Positions 10,161 through 19,145 of a stretch of DNA of 64,000 bases are shown here, in pieces. This DNA is from Afifellaceae bacterium (GTDB taxonomy: Bacteria; Pseudomonadota; Alphaproteobacteria; Rhizobiales; Afifellaceae), in NCBI GenBank assembly GCA_028281235.1, contig JANQKG010000027.1, positions 124,001 to 188,000 on the forward strand, in the 5' to 3' direction. The notes beneath the pieces are model-generated. The model had not been told where the DNA came from. It worked only from the letters and a program-made list of their open reading frames with translations, and made no database searches. Position numbers and translations under genes: made by a program. How positions within the stretch are numbered: position 1 is the stretch's first letter; each line of letters opens with the position of its first letter.

Positions 10161-11090
10161 ATGCCGTTTCGCCTCGTTCCCGACGACACGCGCATCCCGT
10201 TCATGCGGATGGCACGGATCGGCTTTCCGGTCTCCATCGGCCTGATGATCATCTCCGTGGCGCTCGCCTTCGTGATCGGCCTGAATCTCGGCATCGACTT
10301 CAAGGGCGGCACGCTGATTGAGGTGCGCAGCAAGACAGAGGTCGCCGATCTTGGCGCCATCCGCTCCACGCTCGACGCGCTCGACCTTGGTGATGTCGAA
10401 GTCCAGGGCTTTGGATCACCCAACGATGTCCTGATCCGCATCGCGACACAGCCCGGCGGCGACGCGGCCCAGCAGGTCGCCGTGCAAAGGGCGCAGGCCG
10501 CGCTCGGCTCAGACGATTTCACCTATAGGCGCGTGGAGGTCGTCGGCCCGCGCGTCTCCGGGGAGCTCGCGTGGACCGGGACGATCTCGGTGATCGTCAC
10601 CATGATCGGCGTGCTCCTCTACATCTGGTTTCGATTTGAATGGCAGTTCGGCATTGGGGCGATCGCCACGCTCATTCACGACGTGGCTTTGACGATCGGC
10701 TTCTTCGCCATAACGAAGCTTGACTTCAATCTGTCGAGCATCGCGGCGATCCTCACTATCGTCGGCTATTCGCTGAACGATACGGTCGTGGTGTTCGACC
10801 GCATCCGCGAGGTGTTGCGGCGCTATAAGCAGAAGCCCGTCATCGACATCATCGACATGGCGATCAACCAGACGCTGGCGCGCACATTGATGACCTCCGT
10901 GACGACGCTGATTGCGCTGTTCGCCTTGTTCTTCTTCGGCGGCGCAGTGATCCGGTCTTTCACCGCCGCGATGATTTTCGGCGTGTTCGTGGGCACCTAT
11001 TCCTCAATCTTCATTGGCGGCCCGATCCTGATTTACCTGCGCATCCGCGCGCAAAGCGAAGCGTCCTCCACCGACGCCGCAAAAGCCTAA
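10161..11090 (+). CDS. secF: Protein translocase subunit SecF
   Basis: SecF is the partner of SecD in late-stage Sec export. The 309-residue product has an N-terminal membrane helix, LGIDFKGGTLIEV, a short periplasmic domain, then five helices including GYSLNDTVVVFDRIREVLR and NQTLARTLMTSVTTLIAL, standard SecF signatures. It sits in an operon with secD upstream and the Mth938-domain gene 14 bp downstream. Confidence 0.96.
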   Translation: MPFRLVPDDTRIPFMRMARIGFPVSIGLMIISVALAFVIGLNLGIDFKGGTLIEVRSKTEVADLGAIRSTLDALDLGDVEVQGFGSPNDVLIRIATQPGGDAAQQVAVQRAQAALGSDDFTYRRVEVVGPRVSGELAWTGTISVIVTMIGVLLYIWFRFEWQFGIGAIATLIHDVALTIGFFAITKLDFNLSSIAAILTIVGYSLNDTVVVFDRIREVLRRYKQKPVIDIIDMAINQTLARTLMTSVTTLIALFALFFFGGAVIRSFTAAMIFGVFVGTYSSIFIGGPILIYLRIRAQSEASSTDAAKA

Positions 11091-11104
11091 ACAGGAGCGA
11101 CGGA

Positions 11105-11512
11105 ATGTCGGAAAGCGGCGGCGGCTTTCTCATGGAGCCGGCGCGCTTTCCAGGTCGCGCGCCCATCGAAGCCTATGGCAATGGCGGCTTCCGCTTCGCC
11201 GACATGTCGCATCGCGGCTCCATCCTCGCTTTGCCGAGCGGCATTGAGGCGTGGTCCGTCAGCCGGGTCGAAGAGATCACGCCCGACAGCCTCTCGCGGC
11301 TGATCGCCGAGGCCAAAGCCATCGACATCCTTCTGGTCGGCACCGGCGACGCCATGGTGCCGATGTCGCCGGACGTTGCCGCTGCGCTTGAGACGGCCGG
11401 GCTCTACGCAGACCCCATGTCCACCGGCGCGGCCGTGCGCACCTACAATGTCCTCCTGTCGGAGGAGCGGCAGGTCGCCGCCGCGCTGGTCGCCGTAGAG
11501 AGTATTCGCTAG
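11105..11512 (+). CDS. Mth938-domain protein, NDUFAF3-like
   Basis: The 135-residue product belongs to the Mth938 (DUF498) domain family: YGNGGFRFADMSHRGSILAL near the N-terminus, a middle DILLVGTGDAMVPMS, and the C-terminal AVRTYNVLLSEERQVAAALV. The human member NDUFAF3 is an assembly factor of respiratory complex I. Spacing of 14 bp after secF and 9 bp before the next gene puts it in the secDF transcription unit. That it assists membrane-complex assembly in this organism is inference from the family and the neighbourhood. Confidence 0.85.
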   Translation: MSESGGGFLMEPARFPGRAPIEAYGNGGFRFADMSHRGSILALPSGIEAWSVSRVEEITPDSLSRLIAEAKAIDILLVGTGDAMVPMSPDVAAALETAGLYADPMSTGAAVRTYNVLLSEERQVAAALVAVESIR

Positions 11513-11521
11513 ACGCGGAGG

Positions 11522-12370
11522 ATGGAGCCTGCGGACCATCACCGGGACGACATCGCCTATCTGACGGCGCTCATTAGGGCCCACGACCGCCCGCGCTACT
11601 ACGCGACGCTCTTTGCGCCTGCCGACACGCGCGGTGACCTTTGCGCCATCTTCGGCTTCGCCGCGGAAATCGGCCGCATTCCCAACGCCGTCAGCGAGCC
11701 GCAGCTCGGCGAGATTCGGCTGAGATGGTGGCAGGACGCGCTGGCGACGGGTGAGGCGGCCGACGCGCCGGCCATCCGGGCACTGACGCGCACGGTGAAG
11801 CGCCATGCGCTGCCGGTGAGGGCGTTTGAGGCGCTCGCCGAAGCAACCGCCTTTGACCTTTATGCCGATCCACCGGCGACGATCGGCGATCTTGAGGGGC
11901 GGCTGGGCGAAACCCAATCGGCGCTCTTTCAGATGGCCGCAATTGTCATGGGCGCTGAGCCGCACAGCGCCGCCGATGCCGCTGGGCATGCCGGCGTGGC
12001 CTATGGGCTCGCGACGCGTCTTGCCGCTCTGGCGACCGACCGCGCCCATGGGCGCATCATCCTCCCCGCCGATATGCTCGCCGCAGAGGGTGTTGCGCCG
12101 GTGGACGTCTTCGCGTTCCCGCCGCCGGAGGGACTGCAGAGCGTGGTCAACGCCGCTGTAAAGCTGGCACGCCGGCACCTTGATGATGCGCGCCGCCATA
12201 TCGCCGCGCTTCCGGCGGCGACAAAATCGGCCTTCCTGCCGCTCACCATCGCCGCGCCGCTTCTGAAGCGGGTGGAGCGCGCCGGCCCCGACATCGTGGT
12301 CAGGCAGCAAGCTCTGTCGGATATCGGCATGCTCGCCCGCATCGCGCGCACCGGTTGGTTCGGGACGTGA
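11522..12370 (+). CDS. Squalene/phytoene synthase-like protein, NDUFAF6-like, active site lost
   Basis: The fold family is recognisable from YYATLFAPADTRGDLCAIFG, EIRLRWWQDAL, and later GVAYGLATRLAAL and ARRHLDDARRHIAALP. In true phytoene synthases the two Asp-rich motifs bind the diphosphate through magnesium. Here the first position reads AAEIGRIPN and the second YGLATRL, so the Asp clusters are missing. This matches the NDUFAF6 branch, complex I assembly factors without synthase activity, better than a carotenoid or hopanoid enzyme. It follows the NDUFAF3-like gene directly. Automatic annotation as phytoene synthase would be misleading. Confidence 0.82.
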   Translation: MEPADHHRDDIAYLTALIRAHDRPRYYATLFAPADTRGDLCAIFGFAAEIGRIPNAVSEPQLGEIRLRWWQDALATGEAADAPAIRALTRTVKRHALPVRAFEALAEATAFDLYADPPATIGDLEGRLGETQSALFQMAAIVMGAEPHSAADAAGHAGVAYGLATRLAALATDRAHGRIILPADMLAAEGVAPVDVFAFPPPEGLQSVVNAAVKLARRHLDDARRHIAALPAATKSAFLPLTIAAPLLKRVERAGPDIVVRQQALSDIGMLARIARTGWFGT

Positions 12371-12487
12371 GCAAAGACAGTCAGTTAGCAGTCTTGCTGA
12401 TCACACCTGCCCTTTATCGAGAACATGACCTGGAAAGCCGCCTCCAGGCATGTCGTGAAGACCCTCCTTCATCTGATCGCATTTGTT

Positions 12488-13183
12488 CTACGTGGGTTCT
12501 TCGCGGAGGGTCACATGCGGCAGAACAGCCGGATCATAGTCGATCCCGCGCTGGTTGAGGTGTGATCTAAAGGCTTCGTAGGCCGCGTTCCAACTGCCCT
12601 GTCGGTAGAGCGTCTCACCGGTCCGGCCCCGGTGCACCTCGTTCTGCACGCGGATCGTGTTCAACTGCAACACGCCGTAGCTGGAGAGAGCGAGATACTC
12701 GAAGATGAAGCAGGGGGTGAACCATGAGACATGGTCGTAGCGGGTAACCAGCGGGCATATGCCCTCTATGCCAACAAGGGCATGGCTGATGGCGATAAGC
12801 TGCTCGTCGATGACTTCCGCTGGCTCAACAGGCCTTGTTTCGTCAAAGCGGCGCATAGCGACCGCCTTATCCATGAGTGGCACGCCGAGCGCCGGCGCAG
12901 ACGCCTCAACAGCGCGCTCGAAGTCGCCAAACGATCCGCTAAGGAACACCACGTCATCGTCGGCAAAGATGAGATAATCGAAATCCGGATGGTTCCGAGC
13001 CGCGACATCGGCAAGTCTGTTGCGGCCCTCCGCCCATGTACAGCGCGGATCGAACAGGCTTTTGGTCGCCCAGGGAAACGAAACGTCGCTGTCGTAGCAG
13101 AGCGCATAGACGACGGCGCCCTCCGGCGGTTCAAACTTGTCGAGCAGCGCGGCGGCCCCTTGTACGAGATAGATCGCTTTCAT
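12488..13183 (-). CDS. GT-A glycosyltransferase-like protein
   Basis: The preferred start MKAIYLVQGAAALL (ATG at 13183) opens a Rossmann-like strand; a longer in-frame extension is basic and low-complexity and overlaps trmFO. The protein has DYLIFADDDVVFLSG, a DxD-type motif that binds nucleotide-sugar metal in GT-A enzymes, and later aromatic segments such as HVSWFTPCFIFEYL. No signal peptide or membrane helix is visible, so it should be cytoplasmic. The substrate is unknown. It lies alone, 117 bp beyond the converging NDUFAF6-like gene and just downstream of trmFO on the same strand. Confidence 0.6.
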   Translation of the reverse strand: MKAIYLVQGAAALLDKFEPPEGAVVYALCYDSDVSFPWATKSLFDPRCTWAEGRNRLADVAARNHPDFDYLIFADDDVVFLSGSFGDFERAVEASAPALGVPLMDKAVAMRRFDETRPVEPAEVIDEQLIAISHALVGIEGICPLVTRYDHVSWFTPCFIFEYLALSSYGVLQLNTIRVQNEVHRGRTGETLYRQGSWNAAYEAFRSHLNQRGIDYDPAVLPHVTLREEPT

Positions 13184-13235
13184 ACGGGATATTCGGTCGT
13201 CCTTTTCGCGCCCGCCGCTCGGCGTGGGTGCGTGC

Positions 13236-14639
13236 CTACGCCGCCATGAGCTTCGTTTCACCCAGCCAAGCTTCGAAATCGCGGCGCGCCCGCCGTGACA
13301 GGGCACGCTTGCGTTCCCGCGTTTTCTCTTTGCCGCGCAAGCGGTTGCCATCGGCATCTTTGAGCGGTTGTTCAATCGGGGGGAAAAGCCCGAAATTCAC
13401 GTTCATCGGTTGAAAGTCGCGCGCATCGCCCGAAACGCTGTGCCGGCCGGTCACGTGCGCCAGAAGCGCTCCGTGCGCTGTTGTCGGCGGAGGAACACTC
13501 CGCCGGGCACCTTGAGCATCAGCGACGGCGAAGCGCGCCGCCAACACACCCATGGCGGCAGATTCCACATAACCCTCGCAGCCGGTGATCTGTCCGGCAA
13601 ATCGTATGTGCGGTGAAACCTTTAGCCGCAGCGTCTCGTCCAGGAGCTGAGGCGAGTTCAGGAACGTATTGCGATGCACGCCGCCAAGCCGAGCAAATTC
13701 TGCGTTCTCTAATCCCGGGATGGAGCGGAAGAGCCTAACTTGCTCTCCGTATTTCATTTTTGTCTGGAACCCGACCATGTTGAACAGCGTGCCAAGTGCG
13801 TTATCCTGGCGAAGCTGCACCACCGCATAGGGCTTCTCGCCCGGCTTATGGCGATTGGTCAGCCCCATCGGCTTCATCGGCCCATGCCGCAGCGTTTCCG
13901 CGCCACGCTCCGCCATCACCTCAATCGGCAGACAGCCGTCGAAATAGGGGGTGTCCTTCTCCCAATCGCGGAACGCGGCTTTCTCGGCCGCCACCAGTCC
14001 CTCCACGAACGCATAATATTGGTCGCGGTCGAGCGGACAGTTGATGTAGTCCGCACCGCTGCCGCCCGGCCCCGCTTTGTCGTAGCGGGACTGGAACCAG
14101 GCGACATCCATGTCGATCGTCTCGCGGTAGACGACCGGCGCGATCGCATCGAAGAACGCCAGCCGCTCCGTGCCGGTCGTCTCCTGGATGGAATGCGCCA
14201 AAGCCGAGGAGGTGAGGGGACCGGTCGCCACGATCGCCAGACCGGCCTCCGCCGGCGGCAGGGCTTCGACCTCGCCTGTTTCGATGCGGATCAAGGGATG
14301 CGCGCGGAGCGCCTCACTCACGCCGTCGGAAAAGCCGTCCCGGTCGACCGCCAACGCGCCGCCCGCGGGGAGCTTATGCGCATCCCCCATCCGCAAGATC
14401 AGCGAGTCGGCAAGGCGCATCTCCGCATGTAAGAGGCCAACGGCGTTGGCCTCCGCGTCGTCGGAGCGGAACGAATTGGAGCAGACAAGCTCGGCAAAGC
14501 CGCCGGTATGGTGCGCCGGCGTGGTCACCGCCGGGCGCATCTCATGGACGACCACCGAGACGCCCGCTTCGGCCAATTGCCAAGCGGCCTCAGAGCCGGC
14601 GAGCCCCCCGCCGATAATGGTCACGACTTGCTTCGACAT
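13236..14639 (-). CDS. trmFO: Methylenetetrahydrofolate--tRNA-(uracil-5-)-methyltransferase TrmFO
   Basis: TrmFO makes 5-methyluridine at position 54 of tRNA using methylenetetrahydrofolate and FAD. The FAD-binding motif [20 protein letters not shown] is at the N-terminus, followed by [16 protein letters not shown] and the C-terminal family segment [17 protein letters not shown] used ATG 14639 (MSKQVVT) instead of the longer frame. The 467-residue length is normal. Upstream lie two CTAG-type palindromes. Confidence 0.95.
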   Translation of the reverse strand: MSKQVVTIIGGGLAGSEAAWQLAEAGVSVVVHEMRPAVTTPAHHTGGFAELVCSNSFRSDDAEANAVGLLHAEMRLADSLILRMGDAHKLPAGGALAVDRDGFSDGVSEALRAHPLIRIETGEVEALPPAEAGLAIVATGPLTSSALAHSIQETTGTERLAFFDAIAPVVYRETIDMDVAWFQSRYDKAGPGGSGADYINCPLDRDQYYAFVEGLVAAEKAAFRDWEKDTPYFDGCLPIEVMAERGAETLRHGPMKPMGLTNRHKPGEKPYAVVQLRQDNALGTLFNMVGFQTKMKYGEQVRLFRSIPGLENAEFARLGGVHRNTFLNSPQLLDETLRLKVSPHIRFAGQITGCEGYVESAAMGVLAARFAVADAQGARRSVPPPTTAHGALLAHVTGRHSVSGDARDFQPMNVNFGLFPPIEQPLKDADGNRLRGKEKTRERKRALSRRARRDFEAWLGETKLMAA

Positions 14640-14786
14640 GCCGTTGTATGGGCCACTGAAGGTGCCGCGGGCAAGGGCCACGCGACTGGCCGGGCACTTC
14701 TGGAACGCCGAACGCCGTGCCGTTCAAACACTTCCGCAACCAAATGCGCCCAGGGTAGAGCGAATCGTGCAATTCGCCGTGATCCG

Positions 14787-14863
14787 AGTGTGGTGGGTTT
14801 GAAGTTCCTATCATTGTTCCGGCGTGCTCATCATAGGAACTTCGAACCCTAAAACCACACTAG
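14787..14863. repeat. CTAG-ended palindrome, first of a pair
   Basis: The left arm agtgtggtgggtttgaagtt...cctatcat pairs with tcataggaacttcgaaccctaaaaccacactag. The same element occurs at 56651-56727. It is separated by 13 bp from the second palindrome at 14877-14952. It lies in the trmFO upstream region, where a gap of about 370 bp to the next gene holds only these two palindromes and short unique flanks. Confidence 0.87.
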
Positions 14864-14876
14864 ATTCAATATCTTG

Positions 14877-14952
14877 CTAGTGTCCTTGTCGAATCTGAAG
14901 TTCGTTCGGAGCGAGCTGAAAAATGATGCGAACTTCAGATTCGGGACACTAG
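14877..14952. repeat. CTAG-ended palindrome, second of a pair
   Basis: It begins ctagtgtcc and ends gggacactag, with inner arms gaatctgaagttcg and cgaacttcagattc, almost perfectly inverted. Related copies are at 42120-42190 and 56744-56818. It lies 54 bp upstream of the gene starting at 15007. Confidence 0.88.
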
Positions 14953-15006
14953 CCCTCGGGCCGCGCTCCGACTTGCCGTATCCTCAGCGCTTGATAGGTT
15001 CTGGAC

Positions 15007-15618
15007 ATGCGGAAACCCCTCCTGATCGGTTTGAGCTTTGGCCTCGCCGGCCTTTTCGCCGTTGACGCGGCCTTGGCAATCAACTGGTTTTCCAGGGGGT
15101 ACGGGCGCGCGCCGGAGAGCAACCGTGTGCATGTCTGCCACGGCTATTCGTGCCGCATCGTCACGCCGGTGCGTCTGAGCGCAGCAGATATTGCCAAGAT
15201 CGCCGGCGACCTTCGCGGCGGGACTTCCGGCGCGGAAGCTGAGTTGAAGGCGATTTCGCGCGCCGTGCAGACGTTTGAGCGGATTGTCGGCCCACGGATC
15301 GGCACCGGCAACGACCTGCCGGGCATGCAATTCGGCCAGGCCAAGCCGGATCAGATGGATTGCATCGACGAGGCCACCAACACGACCAGCCTGTTGATGC
15401 TTCTGACAGAGCACGGCTATATCCAGCATCACGAGGTGAGGGAGCCCGCCTCACGCGGCTTCTTCCTCGACGGCCGCTACCCGCACGCCACCGCGGTGCT
15501 ATCGGTCAAGGGCAGCAAGGAGAAGTGGGCGGTCGATTCGTGGCCGCGGGCCAACGGCGAGCCGCCTGTCGTACAGCCGCTGCCGGTATGGCGTCGCTCG
15601 CGCAACAGCGGCTCTTAG
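15007..15618 (+). CDS. Membrane-anchored protein with a possible Cys-His-Asp triad
   Basis: I do not recognise a named family. The 203-residue product has an N-terminal hydrophobic segment (residues 5-25, LLIGLSFGLAGLFAVDAALA), so it is probably secreted or anchored facing the periplasm. The most conserved-looking parts are MDCIDEATNTTSLL (Cys119), DGRYPHATAVLSV (His160) and KWAVDSWP (Asp177). Their order and spacing resemble transglutaminase-like cysteine peptidases, which use Cys-His-Asp on successive core elements. That assignment is inference. A strong terminator follows. Confidence 0.6.
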   Translation: MRKPLLIGLSFGLAGLFAVDAALAINWFSRGYGRAPESNRVHVCHGYSCRIVTPVRLSAADIAKIAGDLRGGTSGAEAELKAISRAVQTFERIVGPRIGTGNDLPGMQFGQAKPDQMDCIDEATNTTSLLMLLTEHGYIQHHEVREPASRGFFLDGRYPHATAVLSVKGSKEKWAVDSWPRANGEPPVVQPLPVWRRSRNSGS

Positions 15619-15641
15619 GCGAACCGCCGTATCATAAAGGA

Positions 15642-15676
15642 AAGGCCGGTGGGCGCCGTGCGCCCCCGGCCTTTTT
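15642..15676 (+). terminator. Rho-independent terminator
   Basis: The arms AAGGCCGG / CCGGCCTT and inner GGGCGC / GCGCCC form a 14-bp stem with one bulge and a 3-base loop, followed by TTTTT. It is placed 24 bp after the stop at 15618 and also lies beyond the 3' end of the convergent DUF1127 gene. Confidence 0.9.
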
Positions 15677-15703
15677 GGCAAGGGCATCGGGTGCCTGGCC
15701 TGG

Positions 15704-15865
15704 TCAAAGCTGGGTCGCTTCGCGGGCCAGGCGGTCGATGTCACCCGGGCGAATGCCGAGATCGTCCAGCTCACGCACCGAGAGGCTCCGCAGCTCGCGG
15801 ACGGTGTCCCGGTAACGCCGCCAGCGGCGGAAACGCCCGGCAAGGGTGTTGGTGTTGCGTGCCAT
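15704..15865 (-). CDS. DUF1127 small basic protein
   Basis: A 53-residue Arg-rich protein, MARNTNTLAGRFRRWRRY at the start and RELDDLGIRPGDIDRLAREA at the end. This is the DUF1127 (YjiS-like) pattern: basic helix, then a turn LxDLGIxRxDI. In other alphaproteobacteria such proteins affect RNA metabolism and phosphate or stress responses. The start is set by GGAAGGAAG upstream of the ATG. A perfect hairpin lies directly upstream in its leader. Confidence 0.88.
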   Translation of the reverse strand: MARNTNTLAGRFRRWRRYRDTVRELRSLSVRELDDLGIRPGDIDRLAREATQL

Positions 15866-15884
15866 GGTTTTCTTCCTTCCTCAC

Positions 15885-15903
15885 GTCCCGCACCGTGCGG
15901 GAC
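15885..15903. promoter_or_regulatory. Perfect 19-nt palindrome in the DUF1127 leader
   Basis: The sequence gtcccgcaccgtgcgggac is a perfect inverted repeat about 20 bp upstream of the DUF1127 start and just before its ribosome binding site. In RNA it would be a short, strong hairpin; in DNA it could be an operator. Which of the two is not decidable by eye. Confidence 0.5.
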
Positions 15904-16080
15904 GGGTCACTCATCAGGTGACGCGGCGCATATAGTCCCAGTCCTTGCGTTTGTGCACTGCAACAAATGCATACCTGCCCTGCCGTAACATGCTGGGTGC
16001 CCGAAACAATTTCGTCACTTTTTGTTAACCAGTGCCGTCGGCGGTGAGTCTCCTGATCACCAAGAGGCGGCCGAAAGCGC

Positions 16081-16878
16081 TCAGTAGCGGCCCTCGTCGG
16101 GGATCTTGAGCAGCCCACCGCACGCCTTGCAGTGGACGGCGTCCGGCTCATGGCGAAAGAGCCCGCAATCGGGGCATGCGAACCGGACCTTTCGCGGCCT
16201 GAGAAGGACCTGCACCAGCCGCAGAAACAGTGTGACCCCAAAAATCATGATGAGTACGGCGACCAGCCGGCCGGCCGTGCCGCTCAGTGTGATGTCGCCG
16301 AAGCCTGTGGTCGTCAGCGCCGTAATGGTGAAGTAGAGCGCGTCGACATAATTATCGATCGCCGGATTCCGCCAATGCTGGGTCTCGTAGACGATCCCCG
16401 TCATCACGAAAACAAAGACCCCGAGATTGACGATCGCCGTGAGGGCGTCCTCGTTGCGCCGGAACAACTCGCTGTCCTGCCGTAGCCGGGCCATCATCTG
16501 ATAGGTCCGCAGCAGCCGCAGCGTGCGCAGCACGCGCAGGAAGCCGGCGCCTTCGCCAATGATCGGCAGCAGAAACGAGATGATGGCCACGATGTCGGCC
16601 CAGGTCGCCGGATGCATCAAGTCGCGCGTGCGATTGCGGCTGATCAGCATGCGAGCGGAGAAATCGGCGAGGATGACGACGCCGAGCACGGCATCGATCC
16701 ATTCCTCCGGCGTCACGCGCGGTGCGAACGACGTGCCGATGATGAACAGGATCGTGAACGAATCGAACACCAGCAAGGCGTAGCGAAAGCGATGGGCGCG
16801 GGGGGAATCCCCCTCATAGAGCCCGATCAGCGTCTGCCGAAGCCGCTGGAGGCGCCCCGTCTCAGCCTCGTTGTTCAT
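16081..16878 (-). CDS. Voltage-gated-type potassium channel with C-terminal zinc ribbon
   Basis: A six-transmembrane ion channel of the Kv/ion_trans type. The S4-like segment [17 protein letters not shown] has an Arg at every third position, the voltage-sensor signature. The pore loop carries [15 protein letters not shown] with a K+-type TGFGD filter. After the last helix comes [13 protein letters not shown]...HCKACGGLL, two CxxC pairs that should form a zinc ribbon, which is unusual for this family. Length is 265 residues. It is divergent from gcdH; 177 bp between them hold both promoters. Ion selectivity for potassium is inferred from the filter. Confidence 0.87.
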   Translation of the reverse strand: MNNEAETGRLQRLRQTLIGLYEGDSPRAHRFRYALLVFDSFTILFIIGTSFAPRVTPEEWIDAVLGVVILADFSARMLISRNRTRDLMHPATWADIVAIISFLLPIIGEGAGFLRVLRTLRLLRTYQMMARLRQDSELFRRNEDALTAIVNLGVFVFVMTGIVYETQHWRNPAIDNYVDALYFTITALTTTGFGDITLSGTAGRLVAVLIMIFGVTLFLRLVQVLLRPRKVRFACPDCGLFRHEPDAVHCKACGGLLKIPDEGRY

Positions 16879-17055
16879 CCGTGTCTCCGCCGCCGACAGG
16901 CCGAATCAGCACCTGGCGGCATGAGCTTCTCAGATTTCCGATGTCCGAGCATCCGGCGGGCGCGGATGTGCGCAAGTTCGACCGTGGCCAGCCCCTTCAA
17001 TCGCGCCGCATGGCGGAGTAGGTTCGCCTCAGCCAATCGGGGATCCGCACGCGCA

Positions 17056-18288
17056 ATGGCCAAGTTCGAAATGAGGCAAGAGGCGAGGGCACCTGCCCAA
17101 AGCGGCACCGGTCGGCCGTTTCAGTGGGACGACCCCTTCCTGATTGACGAGCAGCTCAGCGACGAAGAACGCATGATCCGCGATACCGCGCGGGCCTATG
17201 CGCAGGAGCAGCTCCTGCCGCGCGTACTTGAGGCCTACCGGGACGAAAAGACCGATCCGGAGATTTTTCGGGAGATGGGTGCGCTCGGGCTGCTTGGCCT
17301 GACGCTGCCGGAAGACTACGGCTGCGCCGATGCCGGCTACGTGTCCTATGGCCTGGTAGCGCGTGAGATCGAGCGCGTCGATTCCGGCTACCGCTCCATG
17401 ATGAGCGTCCAATCCTCACTGGTCATGCATCCGATCTTCGCCTACGGCGACGAAAACCAGCGGCAGAAATATCTGCCGAAGCTGGCGACCGGCGAATGGA
17501 TCGGCTGTTTCGGGCTGACGGAGCCGGATGCCGGCTCCGACCCCGGCGGCATGCGCACACGAGCTGCGAAGATCGACGGCGGCTATCGGCTCACCGGTAC
17601 CAAGACGTGGATATCCAACGCACCGCTCGCCGATGTGTTCGTCGTGTGGGCGAAGTCGGAAGCGCATGACGGCGCCATCCGCGGCTTCGTGCTGGACAAA
17701 GAAACCGACGGTCTCTCAGCACCGAAGATCGGCGGCAAGCTCAGCCTGCGTGCCTCCATCACCGGCGAGATCGTCATGGATGGTGTGGAGGTGAGCGAAG
17801 CGGCACTGCTTCCCAATGCGTCAGGCCTGAAGGGCCCCTTCGGCTGCCTTAACCGCGCGCGCTACGGCATTTCTTGGGGCGTCATGGGTGCAGCGGAAGA
17901 TTGCTGGCACCGTGCGCGAAGCTACACCTTGGAGCGCCAGCAATTCGGCCGGCCGCTGGCCGCCACGCAGCTTGTGCAGAAAAAGCTCGCCGACATGCAG
18001 ACGGAGATCGCCATCGGGCTGCAGGCCGCCCTGCGCGTAGGGCGAATGTTCGACGCGGGCGAGGCTTCACCGGAAGCCATTTCGCTGATCAAGCGGAACA
18101 ATTGCGGCAAGGCGCTCGATATCGCCCGCACCGCCCGCGACATGCACGGCGGCAACGGTATCCAGGAGGAGTACCACGTCATGCGCCATGCGCTGAACCT
18201 GGAGACCGTCAACACCTATGAAGGCACCCATGACGTCCACGCGCTGATTCTCGGGCGCGCGCAGACGGGCATCCAGGCGTTTTCGTAG
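17056..18288 (+). CDS. gcdH: Glutaryl-CoA dehydrogenase (acyl-CoA dehydrogenase family)
   Basis: This enzyme oxidises and decarboxylates glutaryl-CoA to crotonyl-CoA in lysine/tryptophan/glutarate breakdown, with FAD. The segment [18 protein letters not shown] is diagnostic of glutaryl-CoA dehydrogenases within the acyl-CoA dehydrogenases, and [13 protein letters not shown] plus [15 protein letters not shown] supply the FAD contacts and the catalytic Glu. Length 410 is typical. The frame is open far upstream (from 16612), but ATG 17056 gives the family N-terminus. Confidence 0.92.
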   Translation: MAKFEMRQEARAPAQSGTGRPFQWDDPFLIDEQLSDEERMIRDTARAYAQEQLLPRVLEAYRDEKTDPEIFREMGALGLLGLTLPEDYGCADAGYVSYGLVAREIERVDSGYRSMMSVQSSLVMHPIFAYGDENQRQKYLPKLATGEWIGCFGLTEPDAGSDPGGMRTRAAKIDGGYRLTGTKTWISNAPLADVFVVWAKSEAHDGAIRGFVLDKETDGLSAPKIGGKLSLRASITGEIVMDGVEVSEAALLPNASGLKGPFGCLNRARYGISWGVMGAAEDCWHRARSYTLERQQFGRPLAATQLVQKKLADMQTEIAIGLQAALRVGRMFDAGEASPEAISLIKRNNCGKALDIARTARDMHGGNGIQEEYHVMRHALNLETVNTYEGTHDVHALILGRAQTGIQAFS

Positions 18289-18327
18289 AGCACGATCCCC
18301 AGGGTCGCAGACCGGGCTACGATCAAC

Positions 18328-18452
18328 CTCTCGTCTGTCATCCCGGTCCGGCCGTCAGGCCGAGACCGGGACCCATGAACACTTAAAGCGCGGCCGGTGT
18401 GTATGGGTCCCGAACAAGCGCTAATGCGCTTTTCGGGATGACAAAGGAGAGG
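18328..18452. repeat. Intergenic palindromic repeat, 'gtcatcccgg' family
   Basis: It starts cctctcgtctgtcatcccgg and ends tttcgggatgacaaaggag, an inverted pair, with gggacccatgaac and gtatgggtccc inside. It is the same family as the copies at 3464, 4648 and 51238 and lies between gcdH and fixJ. Confidence 0.78.
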
Positions 18453-18483
18453 GCGTGCGAGAGAGCCACCCGCTACGAGTGAT

Positions 18484-18529
18484 CGTAGCCCGCCGTAGCC
18501 CGGGTGAAGCGAAGCGCAATCCGGGTACT
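18484..18529. repeat. Short repeat 'gtagcccgg...gcaatccgggta'
   Basis: The sequence gtagcccgggtgaagcgaag followed by cgcaatccgggtac is a short element common in Hyphomicrobiales intergenic DNA. A second copy is at 51440-51481. It overlaps the fixJ 3' end by two bases at most and may serve as a transcription stop. Confidence 0.65.
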
Positions 18530-19145
18530 AGTTGGAAAAACCCTCCGCCAGAAGCGCCATGCGCACCAGCTCAGAGAGGCTCCCCGCCCGCATCTTCGCC
18601 ATCAGATTGGCCCGATAGACCTCCACCGTGCGCGGGCTGATGCCGAGATCATTGGCAATCACCTTGTTCGGGCTGCCGGCGACGAGCCCTTCCAGCACCT
18701 GCCGCTCGCGCGCCGACAAAGTCGCCATGCGCTCCGATGCGGCGCTGCGTTCCCGGCCGACCTCCTCAGCCGCCGCATGCCGCGCCATCGCCTCTCGCAC
18801 GGACTCAATCAGCACCTCGTCGGCGAACGGCTTCTCGATGAAGTCGGCGGCGCCGAGTTTCATGGCCTCCACAGCTAGAGGCACCTCGCCATGCCCGGTG
18901 ATGACGATCACCGGAATATCGTGCTTGTCGGCATGGAGCCTGCGAAGAAGCTCAATCCCACTCATCTCCGGCATGCGGATGTCGGTCACCACGCAGGCCG
19001 GCTCAGAAAGCGGCAGCGCCTCAAGAAGCGGCAGTGGCGAAGGATAGGCGCGGCTCTTCAGTCCTGCGGCTTCCAATAGAAACGTCAGCGACTGACGCAT
19101 CGCCTCATCGTCGTCGATGACATGAACGACTGCGTCAATCGCCAT
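18528..19145 (-). CDS. fixJ: Response regulator FixJ
   Basis: FixJ is the transcription activator phosphorylated by FixL under low oxygen, in rhizobia switching on fixK. The receiver starts [15 protein letters not shown] with the acidic pocket, the phospho-Asp is in [14 protein letters not shown], and the switch Thr and Lys are in [11 protein letters not shown] and DFIEKPF. The C-terminal LuxR-type helix-turn-helix contains [15 protein letters not shown] and [15 protein letters not shown]. Start ATG 19145 gives 205 residues and an 11-bp overlap with fixL. Confidence 0.93.
   Translation of the reverse strand: MAIDAVVHVIDDDEAMRQSLTFLLEAAGLKSRAYPSPLPLLEALPLSEPACVVTDIRMPEMSGIELLRRLHADKHDIPVIVITGHGEVPLAVEAMKLGAADFIEKPFADEVLIESVREAMARHAAAEEVGRERSAASERMATLSARERQVLEGLVAGSPNKVIANDLGISPRTVEVYRANLMAKMRAGSLSELVRMALLAEGFSN

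Noticed and set aside
11087-12310. 407-residue minus-strand frame opposite the NDUFAF3- and NDUFAF6-like genes
   Set aside because: No recognisable domain; the plus strand has well-supported genes here.
11522-12370. Carotenoid or hopanoid biosynthesis role of the phytoene synthase-like protein
   Set aside because: Both Asp-rich catalytic motifs are absent and no desaturase, cyclase or hpn genes are near.
16612-17055. N-terminal extension of the glutaryl-CoA dehydrogenase frame
   Set aside because: The extension is antisense to the channel gene and lacks homology to the family; the true start is ATG 17056.
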